NCBI GenBank assembly: GCA_964649515.1
Contig: CAZYPV010000095.1
Span: forward strand, 1-9,957
Origin: CALKGK01 sp964649515
GTDB lineage: Bacteria; Bacteroidota; Bacteroidia; Flavobacteriales_D; Sanyastnellaceae
Direction of reading: 5' to 3'
Length of the DNA: 9,957 bases
The notes under the pieces are model-generated. The model worked only from the letters and a program-made list of their open reading frames with translations. It had not been told where the DNA came from and did no database searches. Made by a program: the position numbers and the translations under genes. Of the stretch, positions 1 through 5,568 are shown piece by piece. The stretch's first letter is position 1. Each line of letters opens with the position of its first letter.

Positions 1-1
1 A

Positions 2-100
2 AAAATCGATCTCCGTGAGCGCAATGAAAAGGAAGTCAAACAGGTGTGCTCAGTCCTCAAGCGATTCAAAACCGCGGACATATCTTATACTAAGCCCTAA
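2..100 (+). CDS. C-terminal 32 codons of an unidentified gene entering from the left
   Basis: The frame that opens at base 2 runs to TAA at 98-100. It reads as a charged, helix-like tail (it includes DLRERNEKEVKQV) ending in FKTADISYTKP. The composition is protein-like, whereas the other plus-strand frames here are serine-rich or stop early. The family cannot be named from 32 residues. The last 12 codons reappear in altered form at 201-236 (FKTSDNFYAHP then TAA), so the 3' end of this gene belongs to a tandem duplication that also includes the hairpin element downstream. It could encode a transposase linked to those repeats, but nothing in this short tail shows that. The frame is likely right; the function is unknown. 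Confidence 0.5.
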   Translation, partial: KIDLRERNEKEVKQVCSVLKRFKTADISYTKP

Positions 101-110
101 TACCACCCCC

Positions 111-180
111 AAACCCACCGCGCCAGCGCCTCAACAGTTGCGCAAGCAACCACAACTGGCGAAGGCTTTCAACCAAGTTC
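111..180 (+). repeat. Hairpin element, copy 1
   Basis: Hairpin I is CGC (119-121), loop GCCA, GCG (126-128). Hairpin II is GTTGC (137-141), loop GCAA, GCAAC (146-150). Hairpin III is degenerate here: GGC (158-160), loop GAA, GGC (164-166), with a central mismatch. The copy ends in TTCAACCAAGTTC. The alternative long stem is CGCC (127-130) with GGCG (158-161), enclosing hairpin II. Just past the core is a further perfect hairpin, AGTGC (181-185), loop GAA, GCACT (189-193), which has the same closed-loop design. Confidence 0.75.
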
Positions 181-245
181 AGTGCGAAGCACTCCTTCAA
201 TTTAAAACCTCGGACAACTTTTATGCTCACCCCTAATAAAGCCCT

Positions 246-310
246 ACACCCACCGCGCCAGCGCCTCAACAGTTGCGCAAGCAACCTCAACCGGCGCAGC
301 CCTTCAACCC
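246..310 (+). repeat. Hairpin element, copy 2
   Basis: Hairpin I is CGC (254-256), loop GCCA, GCG (261-263). Hairpin II is GTTGC (272-276), loop GCAA, GCAAC (281-285). Hairpin III is GGC (293-295), loop GCA, GCC (299-301). The conserved tail is TTCAACC. The alternative long stem is GCGCC (261-265) with GGCGC (293-297). The copy lies 24 bases from the stop codon of the convergent DUF4476 gene, so transcripts of that gene probably read into it in antisense. There is no U-tract that would make it an ordinary terminator. Confidence 0.75.
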
Positions 311-333
311 CACGGACATGATGCAAGATCAAT

Positions 334-1062
334 TTACTTCACCATCATTTCCCACTGATCAAAGCGCTCAATGCTTCTCGAAAGGATAAAATCTTCGCGC
401 AATTCGTGTAGATTGTTGAGGTCGAAAAGATGATCCTCGGCTTGGATCAACATGTTTAATCGATGATCTTCATCGTCAATCAAACTGAGCAGTTGCCGGA
501 GTTGTTTCACGGTAATGCACTCCCCAGGGAAAAAACGTTCCAAATACTTTAATCGTTCTCTTTGAAAGGATTTCGATTTGAGGATTTCCAAGGTTTGGTT
601 GATGGTTACTTGGGAGGTGGGACGGGAACAACTGCTGTTGGTGGAAATCAATAGTTCTGTGCTCAAGGCCCGAACGCTCGATTCTGAAAGATTGGAACGA
701 TTTACAGCCATTTCCTCGGCCTGAAGTCCTTTTGAGATGAGGGTGAAGGTGCTGTTTTCTTCCAATAATTCCAATTGCAGGGTGAGTTTTGGGCTGATGA
801 GGACAGTGGTGCTCACTACAAAGGTGCTGTCTCCTTCAATTAAGATTTCCAAGCGATGGTTCCCCGTGCTGATGGAATCTTTGAGTGCTGCATTTTGTGT
901 GGTACTTTCAAAGGCGATGCCATCAAGAAAAAAACTCACCTCGGTGCTGTCAGGGAAGTTGATGGACAATTTCCCGGTGGAAACTGCGGATTCTTCCATG
1001 CTTTGAGCAGAGGATAGTGTGGCAATGAACAAACAAAGAAATGCGCAAATGGAGGTCTTCAT
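334..1062 (-). CDS. Secreted DUF4476-domain protein
   Basis: This 242-residue protein starts at ATG 1060-1062. Residues 1-20 are a typical Sec signal peptide: MK, a hydrophobic stretch, then SSAQ. Residues 30-110 look like a beta-rich domain (LDG at 47-49, paired with GNHRLEILIEG), as is common in front of this family's C-terminal domain. Residues 150-240 match DUF4476: a helix with LKSKSFQRERLKYLERF, then C-I-T-V-K-Q-L and DEDHRLNML. The family is widespread in Bacteroidota and has no established biochemical role; location in the periplasm or at the surface is inferred from the signal peptide. A TTG three codons upstream (1069-1071) keeps the frame open but lies inside the likely -7 box, so ATG 1062 is preferred. 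The gene sits 33 bases after the flippase stop codon but appears to have its own promoter. Confidence 0.85.
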   Translation of the reverse strand: MKTSICAFLCLFIATLSSAQSMEESAVSTGKLSINFPDSTEVSFFLDGIAFESTTQNAALKDSISTGNHRLEILIEGDSTFVVSTTVLISPKLTLQLELLEENSTFTLISKGLQAEEMAVNRSNLSESSVRALSTELLISTNSSCSRPTSQVTINQTLEILKSKSFQRERLKYLERFFPGECITVKQLRQLLSLIDDEDHRLNMLIQAEDHLFDLNNLHELREDFILSRSIERFDQWEMMVK

Positions 1063-1068
1063 GTGCTG

Positions 1069-1100
1069 CAAAGGTACAACCTTCGTGCCGCTGGTTCAAG
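1069..1100 (-). promoter_or_regulatory. Bacteroidota-type promoter for the DUF4476 gene
   Basis: On the minus strand CTTG (1100-1097), a gap of 20 bases and TACCTTTG (1076-1069) fit the Bacteroidota -33/-7 pattern TTTG, 19-21 bases, TAnnTTTG. The -7 box ends only six bases before the ATG at 1062, so the mRNA would be leaderless or nearly so. The -33 box overlaps the last codons of the upstream flippase gene. Confidence 0.65.
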
Positions 1101-2649
1101 GTTTCTTCAACCATCTATTTTTAAGCGCGGGAAGGGGTAGTTTTTGAGCTATGGTTTGCAGCACGTTGTCTTTGCCTTGCTTGAAAATGAAAGGCAGAAA
1201 CCAGGCTACAAGGAGCAATAGAAGTGCGTTCACTGCAAGAGCAATGATGAGTCGAATCAGGAGTTGATTGGGCAGATTTATTTCAAGAAAGAGGAGGAGT
1301 GGCCAAGAAAACAGGCAGATGAGCATGGCGGTCAAAATGCCGGGGACGAGCTTTTTGATGGCCCTTTTGCTCGATAGTTTTAAAATGCCCAAAGAGAATT
1401 TTCCCATCATCACAAATTGAATAAAAACAGCAATCACCAAGCCCCAAGCCACGCCCTGAAGTCCGAAATTCAAACCAATGTAAGTTCCACCCGCTACCAA
1501 AACAAAAAAGATGGCTTTGATGGCACTGGCGATGTAGAGGTACTTGGTTTTTAAGGCGCGAACGATGGAATCGCCAATTTTAATCAATGAGCGAAAGGCA
1601 ACGCTGATGAAAAGAATTTTGACCACTGGAACGGCATCTTGATACTGTTCTCCTAAAAACAACACCACAAATTCACGGGTGAAAAAGATGAGAAATACAC
1701 TGCCGGGGATGACCAATAGGGCAATGTGATAAATGGCACTGAGCACGGCACGGTGGAGGCGCGGACGATCGTCCTGCAACATGGATAGGCCGGAGAACAT
1801 AACGCTGTCAGACAATTTTCCAAGAACGGTAATGGGCAAGCTCATGAGGTAAACTGAGCGGTCATACAAACCGGTGTTTTCCCAACGAGATGCTTCACCA
1901 AGTTGCGCTGCTTCACTTCCTTCCAAGGGCATTTCACTTTTGTGAATTCCTACAATTAAGGTGTCGATTTTCGTGGCGGCGTAATTGAAGATGTTGAAAA
2001 GAGTACTTCCACCGCCATAAGCGATCATTTGCCCAGCATGCACTTTGGAAAAACGCGCTTGAAGTTGAATGGGGTGAAAAATCCAGTACCAGACGGTCAT
2101 GATGAGGTTCTGTGCAAGAAGGGCGAAAACGTAAGACCACAGATCAAAGCCGGCATAGGCGAGTCCTAAACCGATGAGCAGGTTGCCAATGCTCATGGCA
2201 GAGAAGGAGGCGATGAACAACTTCTTAAATGCCATCTCTTTGATGATGAGCGACTTGGGGACGATAGCAATGGAGGAGATGAAAAAACTGAGTCCGATCA
2301 CCCGCAAGACTTTCGTTAGCGGTTCGTGTTCATACAATTGAGCAATCCACGGTGCGAGGAGGTAAAGGAGTAGGGTGAAAGTAATGCCGAGGGAAACACT
2401 AATGTAAAAGGCGGCACTGATGTGCTCTTTGCTGAGGTCTTTGCGCTGGATGAGTGCTGGACCAATGCCAATTTGGGAAAAGATTTCAATGAATCCCACC
2501 ACCACCAGCGCGATGGCCATCACTCCAAAAGCTTCGGTACTGATCAAGCGGGCAAGCAAGGCGATGAAAATCAATTGCAGAATGACTTGGGTAAGCACGT
2601 TCAATGCTTGCCAACTGAATCCTGAAATAAATTTGTTCTTTAAACTCAA
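1096..2649 (-). CDS. Polysaccharide (Wzx/PST-type) flippase, lipopolysaccharide biosynthesis family
   Basis: The 517-residue product is very hydrophobic, with about a dozen membrane segments. It matches the WzxC-like branch of the MOP flippase superfamily, which moves lipid-linked oligosaccharides across the inner membrane. Family-typical stretches are FSWQALNVLTQ near residues 11-21, GPALIQRKDLS near 63-73, YDRSVYLMSLPITVLGKL and FLGEQY. Between IVGIHKSEMP and GLYDRSV lies an extra hydrophilic stretch of about 25 residues (GSEAAQLGEASRWEN), where relatives usually have only a short loop. No ATG fits the N-terminus; the start is TTG at 2647-2649, preceded by AAGGA (2660-2656) at a six-base spacing. 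An in-frame stop (2659-2661) excludes a longer protein. No glycosyltransferases are adjacent, so the glycan it handles cannot be inferred. Confidence 0.88.
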   Translation of the reverse strand: MSLKNKFISGFSWQALNVLTQVILQLIFIALLARLISTEAFGVMAIALVVVGFIEIFSQIGIGPALIQRKDLSKEHISAAFYISVSLGITFTLLLYLLAPWIAQLYEHEPLTKVLRVIGLSFFISSIAIVPKSLIIKEMAFKKLFIASFSAMSIGNLLIGLGLAYAGFDLWSYVFALLAQNLIMTVWYWIFHPIQLQARFSKVHAGQMIAYGGGSTLFNIFNYAATKIDTLIVGIHKSEMPLEGSEAAQLGEASRWENTGLYDRSVYLMSLPITVLGKLSDSVMFSGLSMLQDDRPRLHRAVLSAIYHIALLVIPGSVFLIFFTREFVVLFLGEQYQDAVPVVKILFISVAFRSLIKIGDSIVRALKTKYLYIASAIKAIFFVLVAGGTYIGLNFGLQGVAWGLVIAVFIQFVMMGKFSLGILKLSSKRAIKKLVPGILTAMLICLFSWPLLLFLEINLPNQLLIRLIIALAVNALLLLLVAWFLPFIFKQGKDNVLQTIAQKLPLPALKNRWLKKP

Positions 2650-2655
2650 TGCCTG

Positions 2656-2660
2656 TCCTT
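2656..2660 (-). promoter_or_regulatory. Shine-Dalgarno site supporting the TTG start of the flippase
   Basis: AAGGA on the minus strand is six bases from the TTG initiation codon. This is notable because Bacteroidota genes often lack such a site, and here it decides the start. A TACCTTG resembling a -7 box lies at 2674-2668, but no -33 box is found at the usual distance. Confidence 0.45.
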
Positions 2661-2806
2661 ATTCACGCAAGGTAAGGTCTTCTCCAGAAAGTTTTCAGCC
2701 TTCAAAAAATGTTTTCCTCCTTCGTTCGTGAATTTCCCCATTGCGTGGGTTGATTTCCGCTATCCGATCAAACTAAGATGCATTCCTTCAGTACTTTTCA
2801 AATCAA

Positions 2807-2837
2807 AAAGCCCTCAGCGAAGATGGCCGAGGGCTTT
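2807..2837 (-). terminator. Rho-independent terminator after rny
   Basis: AAAGCCCTC (2807-2815) and GAGGGCTTT (2829-2837) form a perfect 9-base inverted repeat around a 13-base loop. Read on the minus strand, the stem runs into a T-rich stretch (GGGCTTTTTGATTTG), as expected for the end of the zapA-rny operon. On the plus strand the following bases are not T-rich. Confidence 0.85.
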
Positions 2838-2851
2838 GAAATAGAGCTGTT

Positions 2852-2871
2852 ATTGGAGCTTTTTCTCCAAT
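2852..2871 (-). other. Stem-loop between the rny stop codon and the terminator
   Basis: ATTGGAG (2852-2858) pairs with CTCCAAT (2865-2871) around a six-base loop, starting eight bases after the rny stop codon. No U-tract follows on the minus strand. It may protect the 3' end of the mRNA or assist the terminator 14 bases further on; its role is inferred. Confidence 0.5.
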
Positions 2872-2878
2872 GAGATAC

Positions 2879-4426
2879 TTATCGAGCGTAGTTCACAGCG
2901 CGCTTCTCGCGAATCACGGTAACTTTAATTTGCCCAGGATAGGTCATTTCATTTTGAATTTTCTGTGAGATGTCGAAGCTAAGCTGATCGGCTTTTTCAT
3001 CGCTTACTTTTTCACTTTCCACCAATACGCGCAACTCCCGTCCGGCTTGAATGGCGAAGGATTTCGTTACTCCTGGATAGTCAAGTGCTAAATTTTCAAG
3101 GTCTTTGAGTCGTTGGATGTAGGATTCCACCACTTCTCTTCGTGCTCCAGGTCGGGCACCAGAAACAGCATCGCAAACTTGGATGATTGGAGAGAGGAGG
3201 GAGGTCATTTCAATTTCATCGTGGTGAGCTCCAATGGCGTTGCACACGTCTCCTTTTTCACCGTACTTCTCAGCGAGCTTCATTCCTAAAATGGCGTGTG
3301 GCAATTCGGTTTCTTCATCGCTCACTTTACCGATGTCGTGGAGGAGTCCTGCACGTTTAGCGGCTTTGGCATTCAGTCCAAGTTCTGATGCCATTACTGA
3401 ACAAAGGTTGGCCACTTCTCTCGAGTGCTGAAGCAAGTTTTGTCCGTAAGAAGAGCGGTACTTCATTCGTCCCACCATTCTTACCAATTCAGAGTGGAGG
3501 TTGTGTATTCCAAGATCAATACAGGCGCGTTTCCCCACTTCCATGATCTCCTCGTTGATGTTTTTGGTCACTTTCGCTACCACTTCTTCCACACGGGCAG
3601 GGTGAATTCGTCCGTCCGTTACCAATTGGTGCATAGACAATCGAGCAATTTCTCTTCTCACGGGGTCAAAGCAAGAAAGAATAATGGCTTCAGGGGTATC
3701 GTCAACAATGACCTCAACTCCTGTTGCGGCTTCAATGGCCCGGATGTTTCGTCCTTCTCTACCAATGATGCGCCCTTTGATTTCATCGCTTTCAATGTTG
3801 AAAACAGAAACGGAGTTTTCGATGGCGTGCTCGGTGGCTACTCTTTGAATGGACTGAATAACAATCTTTTTGGCATCTTGGTTGGCCTTCAATTTGGCTT
3901 CGTCCAAAATTTCTCGAGTTACATGAGAAGCCATCGCACGAGCATCTTCTTTGAGCTCTTCCATCAGCTTTTTCTTGGCGTCTTCTGCGCTTAAACCAGA
4001 AATGTCTTCGAGCAAACTAACGGCTTTCGAATGGGCCTTCTCGAGGTCGGCCTTGCGCTTTTCAATCACGGTTAATTGCTGATCGATGTTGCTTTTTTGC
4101 TGGTCGATTTCCTTCTCTTTTCGCTTGGAGGTTTCCAATTGCTTGGCGAGCTGCTTCTCTTTGTTTTTTACGCGATCTTCGGCAGACTGCAGGTTTCGAT
4201 TTTTTTCTTTGACCTCGTTGTTGTGCTTTTCTTTGAGGGACAGAAATTTTTCCTTCGCCTGGATCATCTTTTTCTCCTTGATGGTTTCGGCTTTTTCTTC
4301 GGCCTCCTGAACGATGCGCTCCGCCCGTTTGTTGAGCACGCGATTGAGTACAAAATACCCTACAATGACACCCACAGCCAAGCCAGCGATGGCGGCGATG
4401 ACGATGACCAATAATGATTCTTCCAT
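2879..4426 (-). CDS. rny: Ribonuclease Y
   Basis: RNase Y is a membrane-anchored endoribonuclease that starts decay and processing of many mRNAs. The 515-residue length is normal. Residues 4-30 form the single membrane anchor, residues about 31-165 a long charged coiled coil, and residues about 212-275 the KH RNA-binding domain with its GRIIGREGRN loop (218-227). The HD domain follows, with H335 (LLQHS), the catalytic HD pair at 363-364 in LLHDIGKV, HHDE at 401-404 and D419 in VCDAVSGARPGARRE. The C-terminus TVIREKRAVNYAR is typical of the family. The start is ATG 4424-4426, 38 bases downstream of zapA, so it is probably the last gene of a three-gene operon and is followed by a strong terminator. 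All key residues are present. Confidence 0.98.
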   Translation of the reverse strand: MEESLLVIVIAAIAGLAVGVIVGYFVLNRVLNKRAERIVQEAEEKAETIKEKKMIQAKEKFLSLKEKHNNEVKEKNRNLQSAEDRVKNKEKQLAKQLETSKRKEKEIDQQKSNIDQQLTVIEKRKADLEKAHSKAVSLLEDISGLSAEDAKKKLMEELKEDARAMASHVTREILDEAKLKANQDAKKIVIQSIQRVATEHAIENSVSVFNIESDEIKGRIIGREGRNIRAIEAATGVEVIVDDTPEAIILSCFDPVRREIARLSMHQLVTDGRIHPARVEEVVAKVTKNINEEIMEVGKRACIDLGIHNLHSELVRMVGRMKYRSSYGQNLLQHSREVANLCSVMASELGLNAKAAKRAGLLHDIGKVSDEETELPHAILGMKLAEKYGEKGDVCNAIGAHHDEIEMTSLLSPIIQVCDAVSGARPGARREVVESYIQRLKDLENLALDYPGVTKSFAIQAGRELRVLVESEKVSDEKADQLSFDISQKIQNEMTYPGQIKVTVIREKRAVNYAR

Positions 4427-4464
4427 AATTCTATTTTATAATAGGAAGATTCAGATGAATGAAA

Positions 4465-4758
4465 TTATGAATTGGGTTCGTTGAGCGCTTTATTCAATTG
4501 AGCTTGAATGGCAACCAAGGCTTCTTCCGTTGCTTTATCTTCGGTTTTTAGGCCTTGTTTCATGTTCTGAGTGGCCAACTGAAGGGCCGTCATGGCCAAC
4601 AAGTCTTGCTTATCCCGAACGGCGTAATTCTCTTGGAAAGTTTTTAATGACTCCTCAATCTTACGCGCCGCTAAACGAATGGACTCCTCTTCTTCTCTTC
4701 GAATCGTCAAGGGGTACATCCTTCCGGCAATGTTCAATTTTATGGATAAATCACTCAT
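4465..4758 (-). CDS. zapA: Cell division protein ZapA
   Basis: ZapA binds FtsZ and bundles its filaments at the division site in the cytoplasm. This 97-residue protein has the family layout: a short beta-rich N-terminus (SIKLNIAGRMYPLTIRREEE, residues 5-24), helix E-E-S-I-R-L-A-A-R-K-I near 24-34, then a long helix including DLLAMTALQLATQ (residues 52-64). The C-terminal part, about residues 68-97, is a charged helix expected to form the dimeric coiled coil. It lies 13 bases after the coiled-coil gene and 38 bases before rny, an order common in Bacteroidota. The start is ATG 4756-4758. Confidence 0.93.
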   Translation of the reverse strand: MSDLSIKLNIAGRMYPLTIRREEEESIRLAARKIEESLKTFQENYAVRDKQDLLAMTALQLATQNMKQGLKTEDKATEEALVAIQAQLNKALNEPNS

Positions 4759-4771
4759 TCTAAGCTGCTGC

Positions 4772-5050
4772 TCATTTATTGATTAATGCTACGCATTTGT
4801 CGATCTCACGAACCAATTCATTGATTTTCAACTTCGCACTGGTGCGATCAGCTGAGTCTTCCAATGATTTAGCTATGGCTTGAGTTTTATTTTTCTCCTT
4901 CAAAGCGTCAATGGATCGATCGCGTTCGGCAATTCCTGCCTTCAGCTCATCGTTTTCCACCTTCATCGCCTCCACCTTTGATTGCAACGCATTCCTGTCT
5001 TCAACAAGGCGTTCCAATTTCAATTGTATGTCGGCAATAAGGTCTTTCAC
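4772..5050 (-). CDS. Small coiled-coil protein upstream of zapA, possible divisome partner
   Basis: This 92-residue cytoplasmic protein has no signal peptide. Residues 5-60 show heptad-like spacing typical of a coiled coil (LIADIQLKLERLVEDRN, VEAMKVENDELKAG), and the C-terminus is KINELVREIDKCVALINK. Similar small proteins sit just upstream of zapA in many Bacteroidota and remain uncharacterised. By size, coiled-coil content and position it could be a counterpart of the E. coli ZapA partner ZapB, but that is inference. The start is GTG 5048-5050; an in-frame stop codon at 5057-5059 excludes a longer form, and no ATG precedes the conserved N-terminal part. It is the first gene of the operon. 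Confidence 0.82.
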   Translation of the reverse strand: MKDLIADIQLKLERLVEDRNALQSKVEAMKVENDELKAGIAERDRSIDALKEKNKTQAIAKSLEDSADRTSAKLKINELVREIDKCVALINK

Positions 5051-5073
5051 TTCGAATTATTTTCAAACCAAAA

Positions 5074-5106
5074 CAAAAATAGGAATGTTCCTCTAAGATG
5101 AACGAA
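5074..5106 (-). promoter_or_regulatory. Likely promoter of the coiled-coil-zapA-rny operon
   Basis: TATTTTTG on the minus strand (5081-5074) matches the Bacteroidota -7 box TAnnTTTG. TTCG (5106-5103) stands 21 bases further upstream as a one-mismatch -33 box. A short symmetrical sequence GGAATGTTCC (5082-5091) lies between the two boxes and could be an operator, but ten bases are weak evidence. Confidence 0.45.
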
Positions 5107-5256
5107 GGATTTTCAGCTTTTATTCAATGCTTTTGGTGAATTGTTTTAAAAGTCTGAATTTCAAAATGTTGTAACCACTATTTTTTTACTAGAATGAATG
5201 CCCACGAGTGCAAATAAAAGCGAAGCTGTAAGTTGATGAATTTATCCCAATCTAAT
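5107..5256. other. AT-rich spacer without recognised genes
   Basis: This is the left part of the 518-base divergent spacer between the zapA operon and the M23 peptidase gene. No tRNA, convincing small gene or terminator was found. It contains one isolated mini-hairpin AGC-GAA-GCT (5219-5227) of the same loop type as the repeat elements, followed by an AGTTGATGAAT stretch resembling TTGACGAAT just ahead of copy 4. Confidence 0.5.
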
Positions 5257-5322
5257 CCTAACCCCTCCGCGTCAGCGCCTAAACCCTTGCGCCAGCAACT
5301 CAACCGGCGCAGCCCATCAACG
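5257..5322 (+). repeat. Hairpin element, copy 3
   Basis: Hairpin I is CGC (5268-5270), loop GTCA, GCG (5275-5277). Hairpin II is TTGC (5287-5290), loop GCCA, GCAA (5295-5298). Hairpin III is GGC (5306-5308), loop GCA, GCC (5312-5314). The tail is CATCAACGAACTTC. The alternative long stem is GCGCC (5275-5279) with GGCGC (5306-5310). It is 142 bases from copy 4, close to the 135-base spacing of copies 1 and 2, and the sequences ahead of both cores are related (TTGAtGAATtTaTCCC against TTGAcGAATgTtTCC). Confidence 0.75.
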
Positions 5323-5399
5323 AACTTCAGTTCAAGCGAAAGATAAATGGCCAACATCTTTGTCCCTATTGCTCAACTGTCGTCTTGACGAATGTTTCC

Positions 5400-5470
5400 T
5401 ACACCCCCCCGCGCCAGCGCCTAAACCCTTGCGCCAGCAACTCAACCGGCGCAGCCCATCAACCAAATTG
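5400..5470 (+). repeat. Hairpin element, copy 4
   Basis: Hairpin I is CGC (5410-5412), loop GCCA, GCG (5417-5419). Hairpin II is TTGC (5429-5432), loop GCCA, GCAA (5437-5440). Hairpin III is GGC (5448-5450), loop GCA, GCC (5454-5456). The tail is CATCAACCAAATT. The alternative long stem is GCGCC (5417-5421) with GGCGC (5448-5452). From hairpin I to the TCAAC tail it is nearly identical to copy 3. It ends about 100 bases before the M23 peptidase start codon, so it could influence that promoter. Confidence 0.75.
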
Positions 5471-5556
5471 TCATTTCCTAGGACTAAATCGTGTTTTTGA
5501 CATTCCATCCTTGACATTTTTCACATCACCCAGAAAACCCACAGACATTGCTCTTG

Positions 5557-5564
5557 TATCTTCG
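5557..5564 (+). promoter_or_regulatory. Probable -7 box of the M23 peptidase gene
   Basis: TATCTTCG matches TAnnTTTG with one mismatch and ends four bases before the ATG at 5569, an arrangement often seen in Flavobacteriales. No clear TTTG-like -33 box lies 19-21 bases upstream. Because this box would lie inside the longer reading frame that opens at 5548, it also argues for the ATG start. Confidence 0.4.
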
Positions 5565-5568
5565 TTCC

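Larger units (their letters stand above)
62..320 (+). repeat. Tandem pair of ~135-base units (gene 3' end plus hairpin element)
   Basis: The segment starting at 62 and the one starting at 198 align with an offset of 135-136 bases. Shared blocks, in order, are: a TTcAAAACCnCGGACA block (66-80 and 201-216), CCCTAATA (95-102 and 231-238), the ACCCACCGCGCCAGCG block (113-128 and 248-263), and the rest of the three-hairpin core. The second unit keeps a TAA at the position equivalent to the stop codon of the left-hand gene. After its core the second unit goes almost directly to a shorter CACGGACATG block (311-320), as if its tail had lost about 35 bases. Divergence between units is substantial, so the duplication is not recent or the units arrived separately. 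Confidence 0.6.

Noticed and set aside
15..236. Plus-strand frame of 73 codons starting at base 15
   Set aside because: It runs out of frame through the end of the left-hand gene and then through hairpin copy 1. Its last residues are the duplicated gene tail; as a whole it does not look like a protein.
111..310. Integron attC sites or a CRISPR array
   Set aside because: No RYYYAAC/GTTRRRY pair is present, and the copies have no short unique spacers of constant length; the three-hairpin design fits neither.
90..332. Minus-strand reading frame of 80 codons with two LLAQLLRRWRGG-like segments
   Set aside because: The repetition comes from hairpin copies 1 and 2 read in antisense; the frame is not kept in copies 3-5, so the selection seems to be on structure and not on a protein.
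3234..4414. Several plus-strand frames inside rny
   Set aside because: They are antisense shadows of a clearly identified, complete rny gene.
4431..4444. CTATT-TTAT-AATAG inverted repeat between zapA and rny as a terminator
   Set aside because: It has a five-base, AT-rich stem with no stability or U-tract; more likely chance in an AT-rich gap.
5511..5516. TTGACA as a sigma70 -35 box for the M23 gene
   Set aside because: No TATAAT-like box follows at 16-18 bases, and Bacteroidota use a different consensus.
5051..5568. 6S RNA or tRNA gene near zapA
   Set aside because: 6S RNA lies next to zapA in some bacteria, but no long interrupted hairpin of that type and no tRNA T-loop motif were found here.
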